64,000 nt of DNA from an uncultured Bacteroidales bacterium (GCA_944323825.1 CALUTY010000005.1:147497-211496), one strand, 5' to 3'; counted from the stretch's first letter, positions 1 to 8,815 are shown. The notes: generated from the letters alone by a model not told the origin. Translations and numbers: made by a program.

Positions 1-2
1 TC

Positions 3-956
3 ATACTTGGAGTCATCCTCCTCATATTCACGATGCTCGTGCCTATAATCACCGGCATCGCCAAGGACATCTCAATGGCCAACATCGAAAGTGCGGCGAT
101 GTCGGTGGTGGCTGCACTGAAGGACTTCAACGAATTTCTCGTCGGCACATTCCCGTCACTGGGCAGTGACTTCAGGATAGAAACGGAGGTGCTCAAAGGA
201 CTCAAGAACTTAACAGACGCATCGGAATTCTCATCATTGTTCAGTTCCGCCGCATCCTTCATTGCAAGCTTCGGAGTGGGACTTTTCGCAGTCATGTTCA
301 TCTCATTCTTCTTCCTGAAGAACGGCAACCTGTTTCCGGACATCATCGCAGCACTCGTACCGGACAAGCATGAACAGAACGCCAGGGAGGCTTACAGGGA
401 CATAGAACATCTCCTTTCAAGATATTTCATCGGACTTATTGTGGAGATGGCAGGAGTGGCCCTTGTGGACTTTCTCGGGCTCATGTTCGTGGCAAAACTC
501 GGATTCAACGCCTCCATCGGCATAGCGGCCATATGCGGGGTAATGAACATCATCCCGTATGTAGGTCCGTGGCTCGGAGGCGCCATAGGCTCCGTACTCG
601 CGATAGCCATGCGCTACTTCTGCATGGGCGGGGTCGGGGCAGATGTCAGCTTCTGGGTATTCGTACTGATACTCATCGGCATATTCTGTGCGGCACAGAT
701 CATAGACAACTACATCTTCCAGCCTATAGTCTACTCCAGCAGCATCAAGGCCAACGCCCTTGAAATCTTCATCGTACTCCTAATGGCAGGACACATCGGA
801 GGCATACTCGGAATGCTCGTCGCCATACCTTGCTACACCGTGTTCAGAGTCATCGCCGGAAGATTCTTCTGGAATGTCAAGTTCGTGAGGAAGCTCATCG
901 GAGAAAAGGATGACGGCAGGAAGCCCGAAGAAACAGCCGGACAAGGCACAAACTGA
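3..956 (+). CDS. AI-2E family transporter (permease), C-terminal part
   Basis: The reading frame is open to the left edge, so the gene starts outside the window and only its last 318 or so codons are here. The protein is very hydrophobic with several membrane segments. It carries the conserved late signatures of the AI-2E/PerM family (PF01594): a PYVGPWLGG turn near residue 180 of the visible part, then QIIDNYIFQPIV and a GGILGMLVAIP stretch near the end. Family members are polytopic inner-membrane exporters or permeases; the name comes from E. coli TqsA, but most members have no proven substrate, so AI-2 transport should not be assumed. A 6-bp gap to the next gene suggests co-transcription. 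Confidence 0.9.
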   Translation: MLGVILLIFTMLVPIITGIAKDISMANIESAAMSVVAALKDFNEFLVGTFPSLGSDFRIETEVLKGLKNLTDASEFSSLFSSAASFIASFGVGLFAVMFISFFFLKNGNLFPDIIAALVPDKHEQNAREAYRDIEHLLSRYFIGLIVEMAGVALVDFLGLMFVAKLGFNASIGIAAICGVMNIIPYVGPWLGGAIGSVLAIAMRYFCMGGVGADVSFWVFVLILIGIFCAAQIIDNYIFQPIVYSSSIKANALEIFIVLLMAGHIGGILGMLVAIPCYTVFRVIAGRFFWNVKFVRKLIGEKDDGRKPEETAGQGTN

Positions 957-962
957 AAACAA

Positions 963-1937
963 ATGGAAAATCTGACAAAGAAAATCAAGGCCCTGATCCT
1001 GATGCTGCCCGCAATGCTCGGGCTGGCATCCAGGAGCGCAGCGGAAGACAAGACGCATTTCTGCCCGGACGGCACATACAAATTTGCAGAGAGGGATACA
1101 TGCGACCTGTTCCTCGACATATACAATCCTTCAGCAGACAGCAGGACGGCATTCTGCGGGAAAGAAAAGCCCACAGTCATCTTCATGTTCGGGGGTGGAT
1201 TCATAAGCGGAGAAAGAGACACCCCATACTACAGGAAATGGTTCAGGGCAATGGCAGAAAACGGCTACAGGGTGGTCAGCATAGACTACCGGCTCGGGCT
1301 GAAAGGAGTGGATAAGGTAGGGATCATGCAGGTCAACCTCCTTGACAGGGCCATACACATGGCTGTTGAAGACCTTTTCAGTGCCACTGCATTCCTTGTC
1401 GACAACTCTGAAAGTCTCGGAATAGACCCGGACAACATCGTCATAAGCGGGTCATCCGCAGGAGCCATCAGCGTCCTCCAGGCGGAATATGAACTCTGCA
1501 ACAGGACACAGTATGCCAATGTGCTCCCGTCAGGATTCAGATACAGAGGAGTAATCTCATTCTCCGGAGCCATACTCTCAAGGGACGGGGCGCTTGACTT
1601 CGCCAGGAAGCCGGCCCCGATGCTGCTCATGCACGGGACAGAAGACAACCTCGTTGTCTACAAGCAGATAAAATTCTTCCGTCTCGGATTTTTCGGTTCA
1701 GACAAGATCGCCGAAAGGCTGGCAAAATACGGATATGAATACAATATCCTGCGTTTCACCGGGCACGGGCATGAAGTGGCAGGGAGCATGTACGAGACCC
1801 TGCGGTACCAGCTGGATTTCATAGAAGAGAACATCATCAGAGGCACGGGCAGGACTGTGGATGCGTTTATAGACGACCCGGCCATCCCTTCCGGAGAAGG
1901 GACCAGCCAGTCCCGAAAGGAAATGTACGGAAAATAA
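963..1937 (+). CDS. Secreted alpha/beta-hydrolase (esterase-like)
   Basis: A 324-residue protein with a signal peptide (LILMLPAMLGLASRSAAE) and an alpha/beta-hydrolase core of the carboxylesterase/BD-FAE type. The nucleophile elbow is GSSAG (near residue 161), the oxyanion-hole strand reads FMFGGGF in place of the usual HGGG, and the acid and base of the triad are likely the Asp in HGTEDNLV (near 225) and the His in GHGHEV (near 263). It probably acts in the periplasm on a carboxylic ester such as an acyl or acetyl group; the substrate is not evident. It follows the upstream permease by 6 bp and ends one base before a convergent gene. Confidence 0.8.
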   Translation: MENLTKKIKALILMLPAMLGLASRSAAEDKTHFCPDGTYKFAERDTCDLFLDIYNPSADSRTAFCGKEKPTVIFMFGGGFISGERDTPYYRKWFRAMAENGYRVVSIDYRLGLKGVDKVGIMQVNLLDRAIHMAVEDLFSATAFLVDNSESLGIDPDNIVISGSSAGAISVLQAEYELCNRTQYANVLPSGFRYRGVISFSGAILSRDGALDFARKPAPMLLMHGTEDNLVVYKQIKFFRLGFFGSDKIAERLAKYGYEYNILRFTGHGHEVAGSMYETLRYQLDFIEENIIRGTGRTVDAFIDDPAIPSGEGTSQSRKEMYGK

Positions 1938-1938
1938 T

Positions 1939-2835
1939 CTACAATGTGGAAAGCCTGTCGAGCGAAAGTTCTATCAGACTTCGTACAACCGGCTTGTAGT
2001 CCGGATTGCTGCTCTTGAGATAGCGGTGTGCTATGATGGCGCAGACAGTTCCGGCATTGTGTCCGAGATGCGCCGCAATGCCGGCGATTGCGGATCCCTC
2101 CATCTCGAAATTGGTGATCCTGTATCCGCCGAAGCTGAAGCTCTCGAATGTTTCAAGCATGTCAGGCATCGCAAGCGGCATCCTGAGTACACGGCCCTGA
2201 GGTCCGTAGAACCCGGAGGCCGACACCGTCATTCCCGGCACCGTGCAGTCGGCAAAGAGCGCGGACATCCTCTTCCCAGCCCTCACGAAATACGGGTCAG
2301 GGAGATGCCTGTTCCAGCCGGTGTGCTCCTTGAAGGCCGCCTCAAAGTCAGCAAGAGCAATTGCATCCCTGTCGGCATACCAGTTCAACAGGCCGTCGCA
2401 GCCGATGGAAATGTGTGAAAAGACGAAGGAACCGAGCGGCACATCAGGCTGTATCGCCCCCGATGTCCCGATCCGCAGGATATTGAGGGATTTCTTCTCC
2501 CTCTTCACCTCCCTTGTGGAAAAATCTATGTTGGCAAGGGCATCCAGCTCGTTCATCACGATGTCGATGTTGTCCGTGCCTATGCCCGTGGAAAGCACCG
2601 TGACTCTCTTGCCCCTGTATCTTCCGGTCACTGAAACAAATTCGCGCGACTGATGCCTGAACTCCTTGTCTTCAAGATAGTCTGCGACCATGTCCACCCT
2701 GCCAGGGTCCCCTACAAGGATGACATTGTCAGCCAGCTCGTCCGGCCTTATATGGATATGGAAAGCGGATCCGTCGTCATTGATTATAAGTTCAGATTCA
2801 GCGATCCTTACGCCTGATATTTCTTCTCCTGTCAT
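1939..2835 (-). CDS. Nucleoside phosphorylase, uridine-phosphorylase-like
   Basis: A 298-residue member of the PNP/UDP phosphorylase family (PF01048). Visible motifs are the phosphate-binding VGDPGRVD near residue 42, the STGIGTDN loop near 87 and the substrate-binding FEMEGSAIAGIAAHLG near 240. It should cleave a nucleoside, most likely uridine, to base and ribose-1-phosphate in pyrimidine salvage. Length is slightly above the 250-260 typical of Udp because of an N-terminal extension, as in other Bacteroidetes copies. A TATATTTG -7 box lies 26 bp upstream of the start. Purine rather than uridine specificity cannot be excluded. Confidence 0.85.
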   Translation of the reverse strand: MTGEEISGVRIAESELIINDDGSAFHIHIRPDELADNVILVGDPGRVDMVADYLEDKEFRHQSREFVSVTGRYRGKRVTVLSTGIGTDNIDIVMNELDALANIDFSTREVKREKKSLNILRIGTSGAIQPDVPLGSFVFSHISIGCDGLLNWYADRDAIALADFEAAFKEHTGWNRHLPDPYFVRAGKRMSALFADCTVPGMTVSASGFYGPQGRVLRMPLAMPDMLETFESFSFGGYRITNFEMEGSAIAGIAAHLGHNAGTVCAIIAHRYLKSSNPDYKPVVRSLIELSLDRLSTL

Positions 2836-2860
2836 GGCTCATTCTTTTATAATGTATCTT

Positions 2861-2868
2861 CAAATATA
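2861..2868 (-). promoter_or_regulatory. Candidate -7 box for the nucleoside phosphorylase gene
   Basis: On the minus strand the sequence TATATTTG fits the Bacteroidota -7 consensus TAnnTTTG and lies 26 bp from the ATG. No clear -33 TTTG is seen. It is back to back with the plus-strand box at 2890. Confidence 0.5.
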
Positions 2869-2889
2869 GTTTTTTATGACAAATTTTCC

Positions 2890-2897
2890 TATTTTTG
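2890..2897 (+). promoter_or_regulatory. Candidate -7 box for the DUF4293 gene
   Basis: TATTTTTG matches TAnnTTTG, 29 bp before the ATG at 2927, giving a short leader. The -33 element is weak (a T-run around 2870). Confidence 0.5.
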
Positions 2898-2926
2898 CCG
2901 ACCTGAAAATTTAAAATCGGACAGAC

Positions 2927-3358
2927 ATGTGGCAAAGAATACAGACTTTATACCTGGCAATATCGACATTGCTGATAGCCTCGCTGCTGATGTGCAATGT
3001 GGCCACCACAATAGGCCCGGGAGGCACTGAGGAACACATAAAGTATTATGAGAACATCGTCTACCTGATATTCATAGTGATGATAATATCAGGAAACGGC
3101 TTCACACTGTTCTCCTACAAGGCGCGCATGGTCCAGATGAGGCTGAGCATGCTCGAAGCCATCCTGATGACGGCATTTCAGATATGGATAGGTGTGGACT
3201 TCATCAGGCTCAGAAACGAAAATGAGCTGATCTTTTCCTTCACCGCCATCTTCCCTATCATTGCTGCCATACTCAATGTGATGGCAGCCAGGAACATTGC
3301 CCTGGACGAAGCAATGGTGCAGTCCGCCTACAGGCTGAGGAAATCAAAGAAGAAATAA
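2927..3358 (+). CDS. DUF4293 family small membrane protein
   Basis: A 143-residue membrane protein that begins WQRIQTLYL, the hallmark start of the Bacteroidetes DUF4293 family (usually IQRIQTVYL). Four hydrophobic helices are visible (residues about 7-27, 45-65, 80-97, 105-122), with a basic tail RLRKSKKK. Function is unknown; the family is widespread in Bacteroidota and often sits near housekeeping genes. It is transcribed divergently from the nucleoside phosphorylase and converges on the LytTR gene. Confidence 0.8.
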   Translation: MWQRIQTLYLAISTLLIASLLMCNVATTIGPGGTEEHIKYYENIVYLIFIVMIISGNGFTLFSYKARMVQMRLSMLEAILMTAFQIWIGVDFIRLRNENELIFSFTAIFPIIAAILNVMAARNIALDEAMVQSAYRLRKSKKK

Positions 3359-3379
3359 TCCCTCCCGGAGAGCTGCCGG

Positions 3380-4309
3380 TCAGGCCTCAGTTTCCGTCTT
3401 GCGGCCCGGAATGGATGTGTCTTCAGCTATGGTGACACCGGACGGAAAATGCTTCAGCACATTCTCCGTATAGGTCCTTGTGACTGAAATAGGGGCAATA
3501 CCGTCATTGTCAAGGTCGAGGAAATACCCGTCGCTCTCCTTCCGGAGCACCTTGACCCTGTCCATGTTCACGATGTATTTCCTGTTGCAGCGCACCAGAG
3601 GCGTGTCCCTGAAGCTCTCTTCCACTGTCTTCAGACGGCATCTCAGCAGATACATCTTCAACGCTCCCCTCCCGTCGTCATACCACACCTTTATATAATT
3701 GTCATCAGCCTCCATATAATAAAGGTATGAAGACCTTATCGAAAGCTTCAGGGTGCCGCTGTTGTCAAAAAGGGAAACCAGACTGCCATGTCCGGCTTCA
3801 TCAGTCTGCGCTGCATCCTGCGGCACTGCCCCGCCTCCGCAATTCATCAGGCGGATCGTCTTCTCCTTCTCCCCTATTATGAAATACATGGCTGACATCA
3901 TATAGGGGACGAGAAGGGCTATTGAAGCATACAGGAGTGCCTTCATGAAAATCCGGTAAGGGACCGGGCCGCCGTCGGGACGCACCACGTCAAGGGTGAC
4001 AAAGGTATAGAAAAGACAGATGACCACAACCTCCGCAATGCACCACAGGGCATATTGCACCACCCTCATCTCAAACAGGTGCCGGGTCTTGTACATGAGC
4101 ACCCTGCTTGCTACAAGAAAAAGTATTGAAATGGCGATGAAGCCTGCGGTAAAAAGGAAAAATACGGAATTTCCCAGCCTGAACCAGGCCGTGTCAGAAA
4201 ACGGGATGTAAAGATTGAGGAACACGATGGCGAAGAGGACGGCGAAGGTGACCGTACCCGTAAGCTGGTGCTTTTCCAGAAGATATTTCGGCAGCATCCT
4301 GTTCATCAT
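3380..4309 (-). CDS. Membrane-anchored LytTR DNA-binding regulator
   Basis: A 309-residue protein. The first half holds four transmembrane helices (residues about 18-37, 47-67, 85-105, 120-143). The second half is a LytTR DNA-binding domain (residues about 185-285) with the typical IRSSYLYYMEADDNYIKVW start and the LVRCNRKYIVNMDRV helix-strand. There is no receiver domain, so the signal probably comes through the membrane part rather than a histidine kinase. LytTR proteins bind paired direct repeats; four such repeats lie just upstream of this gene, which suggests autoregulation or control of the divergent fab operon. The first codon could be either of two ATGs 6 bp apart or so (MMNRM). Confidence 0.85.
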   Translation of the reverse strand: MMNRMLPKYLLEKHQLTGTVTFAVLFAIVFLNLYIPFSDTAWFRLGNSVFFLFTAGFIAISILFLVASRVLMYKTRHLFEMRVVQYALWCIAEVVVICLFYTFVTLDVVRPDGGPVPYRIFMKALLYASIALLVPYMMSAMYFIIGEKEKTIRLMNCGGGAVPQDAAQTDEAGHGSLVSLFDNSGTLKLSIRSSYLYYMEADDNYIKVWYDDGRGALKMYLLRCRLKTVEESFRDTPLVRCNRKYIVNMDRVKVLRKESDGYFLDLDNDGIAPISVTRTYTENVLKHFPSGVTIAEDTSIPGRKTETEA

Positions 4310-4326
4310 ATCCGTTCAATTTTCCG

Positions 4327-4334
4327 CAAAGATA
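4327..4334 (-). promoter_or_regulatory. Candidate -7 box for the LytTR gene
   Basis: Minus-strand TATCTTTG fits TAnnTTTG and is 18 bp from the ATG. No TTTG is found at -33; a TGTGG direct repeat sits there instead, as expected for an activator-dependent promoter. Confidence 0.5.
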
Positions 4335-4342
4335 CCAAATTT

Positions 4343-4421
4343 CACCACAAATATCAAAATTCCACCACATAAAGCACATATTCCATGGCATTATTGCCAC
4401 ACATCCGAAAAAATCGCCACA
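4343..4421 (-). promoter_or_regulatory. Four direct repeats (TGTGG core), possible LytTR binding sites
   Basis: Read on the minus strand, a TGTGG core occurs four times: 4349-4345 and 4369-4365 (both TGTGGTG) and 4401-4397 and 4421-4417 (both TGTGGC). Within each pair the spacing is exactly 20 bp, close to two helical turns. LytTR domains are known to bind two direct repeats about 21 bp apart. The repeats lie between the LytTR promoter and the fabH promoter, so either could be controlled. The link to this regulator is inferred. Confidence 0.45.
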
Positions 4422-4425
4422 ATTA

Positions 4426-4457
4426 TTTCCCAATATGGAATATCGGAAGTAATTTTG
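4426..4457 (+). promoter_or_regulatory. Candidate promoter of the fabH-K-F-Z operon
   Basis: TAATTTTG at 4450-4457 fits the -7 consensus and TTTC at 4426-4429 is a three-of-four -33 match with a 20-bp spacer. The leader to the fabH ATG at 4515 is about 50 nt. Confidence 0.55.
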
Positions 4458-4514
4458 TCCGGTTTCAAGAAAATGTTTTATCAAAAGGAATAACAACTAA
4501 ATTCCAATCACAAA

Positions 4515-5462
4515 ATGAAAATCATAGGAACGGGAAGTGCCATTCCCAAAAAGATTGTGACAAACGACATGTTGTCCGAATTTCTTGACACAAGCGATGC
4601 CTGGATATATCCGAGGACCGGAATAAAGCACAGGCATGTCATCTCGGACGAAAAGCTGGAGGATCTGGCTGCAAGCGCAGCGGAAAAGGCACTCGAAAAT
4701 GCGGGGATGAAGGCGGAAGACCTGGATTTCATAATATGCTCCAATGTGGTCAACGAATATGTCACGCCTTCCCTCAGCTGCATCATCCAGGGGGCCATCG
4801 GTGCGACATGCCCTTGCCTGGACATCAACTGCGCATGTGCAGGTTTCATCTATGCCCTTGACATAGCCGAGTCATTCTACAAAGCCGGCAGAGTGAAGAA
4901 TGTGCTGATCGTATGCGCCGAAGAGCCGACAAGAATGACAAGCTGGAAAGACAGGAACGTATGCGTCCTTTTCGGTGACGGGGCAGGAGCAGCCGTCCTG
5001 ACAGAAGGTGACAACATAAAGGGGATAAAGCTGTCGGCCGCAAGCGCGACTGACAAGCTTTACCAGATCCGCACCCTTGAGCCGACTCCATACATCACCA
5101 AGGAAGAGGAGAGCATTTCCCTCCAGATGAAAGGACAGGATGTGTTCAAATTCGCAGTGAAAGCCTCTACTGGCGACATCAAATATCTCCTTGACAAGCT
5201 GGGGATGGCCGCAGGTGATGTGGACCACTATCTGCTCCACCAGGCCAACATCCGCATAATCCGCTCCATCAAGGATTTCCTGGAGCAGCCGGATGAAAAA
5301 TTCCCTACAAATGTAGAGACGCACGGAAACTCATCTTCAGCAAGCTGCCCTATCCTGCTTGACGAATGCAACAGGAACGGCATACTGAAACGCGGGGAGA
5401 CGATAGCACTGAGTGCATTCGGTGCAGGATTCATCTCAGGGGCCGTGATAATGGAATGGTAA
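4515..5462 (+). CDS. fabH: 3-oxoacyl-ACP synthase III
   Basis: A 315-residue ketoacyl-ACP synthase III that condenses acetyl-CoA with malonyl-ACP to start type II fatty acid synthesis. The triad is visible: Cys108 in NCACAGF, His near 240 in LHQANIRII, Asn near 271 in HGNSSSAS (the usual NTSAAS motif slightly altered). Length and architecture are normal. It is the first gene of a compact fab operon in which fabK, fabF and fabZ follow with gaps of 29-48 bp. Acyl-CoA preference (straight or branched) cannot be told from sequence. Confidence 0.93.
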   Translation: MKIIGTGSAIPKKIVTNDMLSEFLDTSDAWIYPRTGIKHRHVISDEKLEDLAASAAEKALENAGMKAEDLDFIICSNVVNEYVTPSLSCIIQGAIGATCPCLDINCACAGFIYALDIAESFYKAGRVKNVLIVCAEEPTRMTSWKDRNVCVLFGDGAGAAVLTEGDNIKGIKLSAASATDKLYQIRTLEPTPYITKEEESISLQMKGQDVFKFAVKASTGDIKYLLDKLGMAAGDVDHYLLHQANIRIIRSIKDFLEQPDEKFPTNVETHGNSSSASCPILLDECNRNGILKRGETIALSAFGAGFISGAVIMEW

Positions 5463-5491
5463 ATTGTACAACAAACTTAAATCTGACGAAA

Positions 5492-6436
5492 ATGATAAAA
5501 AGTAGAATCTGCGAAATACTCGGCATCAGCTATCCCGTATTCCAGGGCGGTATGGCATGGGTTGCCGACGCTTCACTTGCGGCTGCCGTGTCTAATGCCG
5601 GCGGTCTCGGCCTCATATCCTCAATCAATGCCGGAACAGAGGCCGTAAGGAATGAAATCAGGAAATGCAAGGAACTTACCGACAAGCCTTTCGGAGTAAA
5701 CATCATGCTCCAGGCCCCGAATGCCGGTGAGATTGCCCAGATGGTGATTGAAGAAGGCGTCAAGATCCTCACTACAGGTGCAGGTTCCCCTGCCCAGTAC
5801 ATGGAGGCATGGAAGGCCGCCGGCATCAAGGTGATTCCGGTGGTGGCATCAGTGGCCCTTGCACTCAAGATGCAGGCCATCGGAGCAACTGCAGTGGTGG
5901 CTGAAGGAGCAGAGTCAGGCGGACATGTCGGAGAGCTGCACACAATGGCCCTCATCCCTCAGGTGGTCGATGCCCTCGACATCCCTGTGATTGCCGCAGG
6001 CGGAATCTGTGACGGAAGAGGAGTGGCTGCAGCCTTCATGCTCGGCGCAGATGCAGTACAGGTAGGTACGCGCTTCCTCTCTGCCGAGGAATGCACCGTC
6101 CACCAGAACTACAAGGACAAGATCCTCAAGGCCACCGACATCTCCACAATCGTGACAGGAAAGACCCTCGGTCATCCGGTACGGTCACTCAAGACCCCGT
6201 TCTCCAAGACTTTCGCAAAGATGGAGTCCGATCCGGCAGTAAAGCCGGAGGAAATACTTGCCTTCGGTACGGGAGCCCTCCGCAAGGCAGTCAAGGAAGG
6301 CGACCCTAACGGAAGCTACATGGCAGGAGAATGCGCCGGAATGGTCAAGAAGATCGAGCCTGCAAAGGACATCATCGAAGACCTTATAGGAGGTGCAGAA
6401 AAGCTTCTCGCAGGAGCGCCGGAACTGCTGGCATAA
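5492..6436 (+). CDS. fabK: Enoyl-ACP reductase II, FMN-dependent
   Basis: A 314-residue FMN protein of the nitronate monooxygenase/FabK fold: YPVFQGGMAWVADASLAAAVSNAGGLGLIS at the N-terminus (split motifs FQGGMAW and NAGGLG), GVNIMLQAP, VVAEGAESGGHVGE and VIAAGGICDGRG for flavin phosphate binding, and GADAVQVGTRF. Its place between fabH and fabF argues for the enoyl reductase FabK, which performs the last reduction of each elongation cycle, rather than nitronate monooxygenase. An upstream in-frame ATG would give 42 extra residues overlapping fabH; the start at 5492 matches the family N-terminus and is preferred. Confidence 0.9.
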   Translation: MIKSRICEILGISYPVFQGGMAWVADASLAAAVSNAGGLGLISSINAGTEAVRNEIRKCKELTDKPFGVNIMLQAPNAGEIAQMVIEEGVKILTTGAGSPAQYMEAWKAAGIKVIPVVASVALALKMQAIGATAVVAEGAESGGHVGELHTMALIPQVVDALDIPVIAAGGICDGRGVAAAFMLGADAVQVGTRFLSAEECTVHQNYKDKILKATDISTIVTGKTLGHPVRSLKTPFSKTFAKMESDPAVKPEEILAFGTGALRKAVKEGDPNGSYMAGECAGMVKKIEPAKDIIEDLIGGAEKLLAGAPELLA

Positions 6437-6484
6437 CACAAGGATGACGCACATTTACCTAACATAACAATAACAAGGACGAAT

Positions 6485-7744
6485 ATGAACAAAAGAGTGG
6501 TAATAACCGGAATGGGCGTCATATCGCCTGTCGGGAACAATGTCAACGATTTCTGGAACAACCTTCTTGCAGGAGTCTGCGGCATCGATTTCATCAAGGC
6601 ATTCCCGACTGACGACCTTCCTGCAAAGGTGGCCGGCGAGGTCAAGGACTTCAATCCGGCAGACTATGGCGTAGAGCCTGCATTCGCAAGAAAGCAGGAC
6701 AAGTTTTCCGTCTTTGCCGTGGCCGCCGCAAACGAGGCCATAAGGCAGTCCGGGCTGAAGGCTTCGGAAGGGGAAGACGGAAACATCGACCCGATGCGTT
6801 TCGGTGTATATGTAGGCTCCGGAATCGGAGGATTCAGCACACAGTATAAGGAAAGCGAGAAAATGATCAAGGACGGGGCAAAATGGATCTCCCCGCTCTT
6901 CATCCCGACAATGATAGCCAACATGGCAGCCGGCAACATAGCCATCCGCCACAATCTCTGCGGTCCATGCGTTCCGGTCGTGACGGCATGCGCCACATCA
7001 ACACACACCGTGGGTGAGGCATACAGGGCCATCATGCACGGATATGCAGATGCAATCATCGCCGGAGGCTCCGAGGCAGCCACAATTCCTCTCGGAATAG
7101 CAGGCTTCGCCAACGCCAAGGCGCTTTCAAGGTCTGAAGACCCTAAATACGCTTCCCTCCCGTTCAATGCCAACAGGGGCGGATTCGTGATGGGAGAAGG
7201 AGCCGGAATGCTCGTCCTCGAGGAATATGAGCACGCCAAGGCACGCGGGGCGAAGATCATCGCCGAAGTATGCGGATACGGCAACACCTGCGACGCATAT
7301 CACATGACAGCTCCAAGGACAGACTGCAAGACCCAGGCTGCCGCAGTGAAGATGGCTCTCGAAGAGGCCGGCTACAATCCGTCATCCGATGTGCTCCACA
7401 TCAATGCACACGGAACAGGAACAGCCCTCAACGACTCGCTTGAGACCAAGACATTCAAGATGGCCCTTGGGGACGATGCCTACAAGGCCCACATCTGCTC
7501 CACCAAGTCCATGACAGGACACATGCTCGGTGCTACAGGTGCCGTGGAGGCAATCGCCGCAGTTCTCGCCCTCACCAACGGGATTGTGCCGCCTACCATC
7601 AACCTCGACACTCCTGATCCTGAATGTGACCTCAACTATACCCCGAACAAGCCTGAAAAGGTGGATCTCACCATCGCGATATCCGACTCTCTCGGCTTCG
7701 GAGGACATAACGGCTGCGTGGCATTCAGAAAAGTTGAAGAATAG
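6485..7744 (+). CDS. fabF: 3-oxoacyl-ACP synthase II
   Basis: A 419-residue KAS II that elongates acyl-ACP with malonyl-ACP. It starts KRVVITGMGVISPVG, and has the nucleophile Cys in VTACATSTHT (near residue 170) and the two catalytic histidines in INAHGTGTALND (near 309) and KSMTGHMLGATGA (near 346), ending with SLGFGGHNG. Full length. It is preceded by fabK (48 bp) and followed by fabZ (44 bp). Confidence 0.95.
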   Translation: MNKRVVITGMGVISPVGNNVNDFWNNLLAGVCGIDFIKAFPTDDLPAKVAGEVKDFNPADYGVEPAFARKQDKFSVFAVAAANEAIRQSGLKASEGEDGNIDPMRFGVYVGSGIGGFSTQYKESEKMIKDGAKWISPLFIPTMIANMAAGNIAIRHNLCGPCVPVVTACATSTHTVGEAYRAIMHGYADAIIAGGSEAATIPLGIAGFANAKALSRSEDPKYASLPFNANRGGFVMGEGAGMLVLEEYEHAKARGAKIIAEVCGYGNTCDAYHMTAPRTDCKTQAAAVKMALEEAGYNPSSDVLHINAHGTGTALNDSLETKTFKMALGDDAYKAHICSTKSMTGHMLGATGAVEAIAAVLALTNGIVPPTINLDTPDPECDLNYTPNKPEKVDLTIAISDSLGFGGHNGCVAFRKVEE

Positions 7745-7788
7745 CCGACGGCCAAGTACTGAAACCTGATTCCAAAATACCGATCAAA

Positions 7789-8217
7789 ATGAACAGAGAA
7801 GAACTTAAGGAATACCTGCCTCACCGCGAGCCGATGCTTCTGGTCGATGAAATCGAAATCGACGCTGAAGGCATTGCACATGCCAAGTACAGGATAAAGG
7901 AAGATGAATTCTTCTGCAGGGGACATTTCCCGGGGAATCCTATAGTGCCCGGTGTCATCCAGTGTGAAATCATGGCCCAGAGCTGCGCCCTGCTTGTGAA
8001 AGACGAGCTCAAAGGCCGCACAACACTCTACAGCGGCATCGACAATGTCCGTTTCAAGAACATTGTCCGCCCCGGTGACCTCTGCGAGATCACTGCAAAG
8101 CTCACCGGCAGAAGAGGTATGATCTTCTTCACCGAAGCTTCGCTCAAAGTGGACGGCAAGCTGTGCTGCAAAGGCAACCTGTCTTTTGCACTCGTTGACA
8201 GCAAGAAGGAGGAATAG
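7789..8217 (+). CDS. fabZ: 3-hydroxyacyl-ACP dehydratase, FabZ type
   Basis: A 142-residue hotdog-fold protein. It has LPHREPMLLVDEI near the start and the catalytic GHFPGNPIVPGVIQCEIMAQ segment (His near 44, with Glu near 58 as the second catalytic residue). It dehydrates 3-hydroxyacyl-ACP to enoyl-ACP. The Gln-Cys-Glu around the acid differs slightly from the E. coli LIIEAMAQ text but the Glu is kept. Last gene of the fab operon, followed by a strong hairpin terminator. Confidence 0.9.
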   Translation: MNREELKEYLPHREPMLLVDEIEIDAEGIAHAKYRIKEDEFFCRGHFPGNPIVPGVIQCEIMAQSCALLVKDELKGRTTLYSGIDNVRFKNIVRPGDLCEITAKLTGRRGMIFFTEASLKVDGKLCCKGNLSFALVDSKKEE

Positions 8218-8234
8218 TCCTTTTCCTAAAGAAT

Positions 8235-8275
8235 AAACCCTATCATTCTCCACTGGAGTCTGATAGGGTTTTTCT
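8235..8275. terminator. Bidirectional intrinsic terminator after fabZ
   Basis: An 11-bp perfect stem (AAACCCTATCA at 8235-8245 with its complement at 8261-8271) encloses a loop that itself can pair CTCC with GGAG. It is followed on the plus strand by TTCTTT and lies between the convergent fabZ and thioesterase genes, so it can serve both. Confidence 0.85.
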
Positions 8276-8815
8276 TTAATATATACGGCCATTCCCGGCT
8301 TGTCCGGAATCCGACTGATTTACTTCCCCCGAGGAACCATCATCCTCCACTTCGCAGCCCTGGAAGTAGAAGTCGGAGGCGGACTTCTCAGGAGAGAAGC
8401 AGTAGTATGTCATCTCAGCCTCGGAACACACCTCGCCCTGATAAATGATGCGGGCGGATATGAAGGCGAAATTGCGTTTCATTTCCTTTATGTGTGCCCT
8501 GACCTCTATCCTGACATCCGGACCCGTAGGCACAGGTTTCTTGAACTTGATGTCCAGATTGGTAGTCATGCCTGCACGCTGGAGCTTGCGGGCCATCACC
8601 CAGGCCGCTATCTCGTCCATTATGGCGGACTGGATGCCGCCATGAAGGGTGTGCAGCCAGCCCTGATAATTGTCTGAAGAGTTCCAGAAAGACACTATCT
8701 CGTCCCCGTCCTCATAGAATTCCATCTTCAGGCCGAAAGGATTGCACGGGGCACATCCGAAACAGTTGTAGCCGTCTTTGACAAGATCAAGCCACGGATT
8801 GATTATCTTCTTCAT
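8276..8815 (-). CDS. PaaI-type hotdog thioesterase
   Basis: A 179-residue hotdog-fold protein. It begins KKIINPWLDL, has a CFGCAPCNPFGLKM segment (near 20-33), then WLHTLHGGIQSAIMDEIAAWV, the HGG and acidic helix typical of PaaI/YbgC-like acyl-CoA thioesterases, and a second strand block with DIKFKKPVP. It should hydrolyse an acyl thioester of unknown chain. The frame is open 12 codons further upstream, but the start at 8815 fits the family. It ends at the bidirectional terminator and is the last gene of a long leftward run. Confidence 0.75.
   Translation of the reverse strand: MKKIINPWLDLVKDGYNCFGCAPCNPFGLKMEFYEDGDEIVSFWNSSDNYQGWLHTLHGGIQSAIMDEIAAWVMARKLQRAGMTTNLDIKFKKPVPTGPDVRIEVRAHIKEMKRNFAFISARIIYQGEVCSEAEMTYYCFSPEKSASDFYFQGCEVEDDGSSGEVNQSDSGQAGNGRIY

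Noticed and set aside
5366..5491. Extended N-terminus of FabK overlapping fabH
   Set aside because: The extra 42 residues resemble nothing, overlap the fabH coding end and precede a normal family start at 5492.
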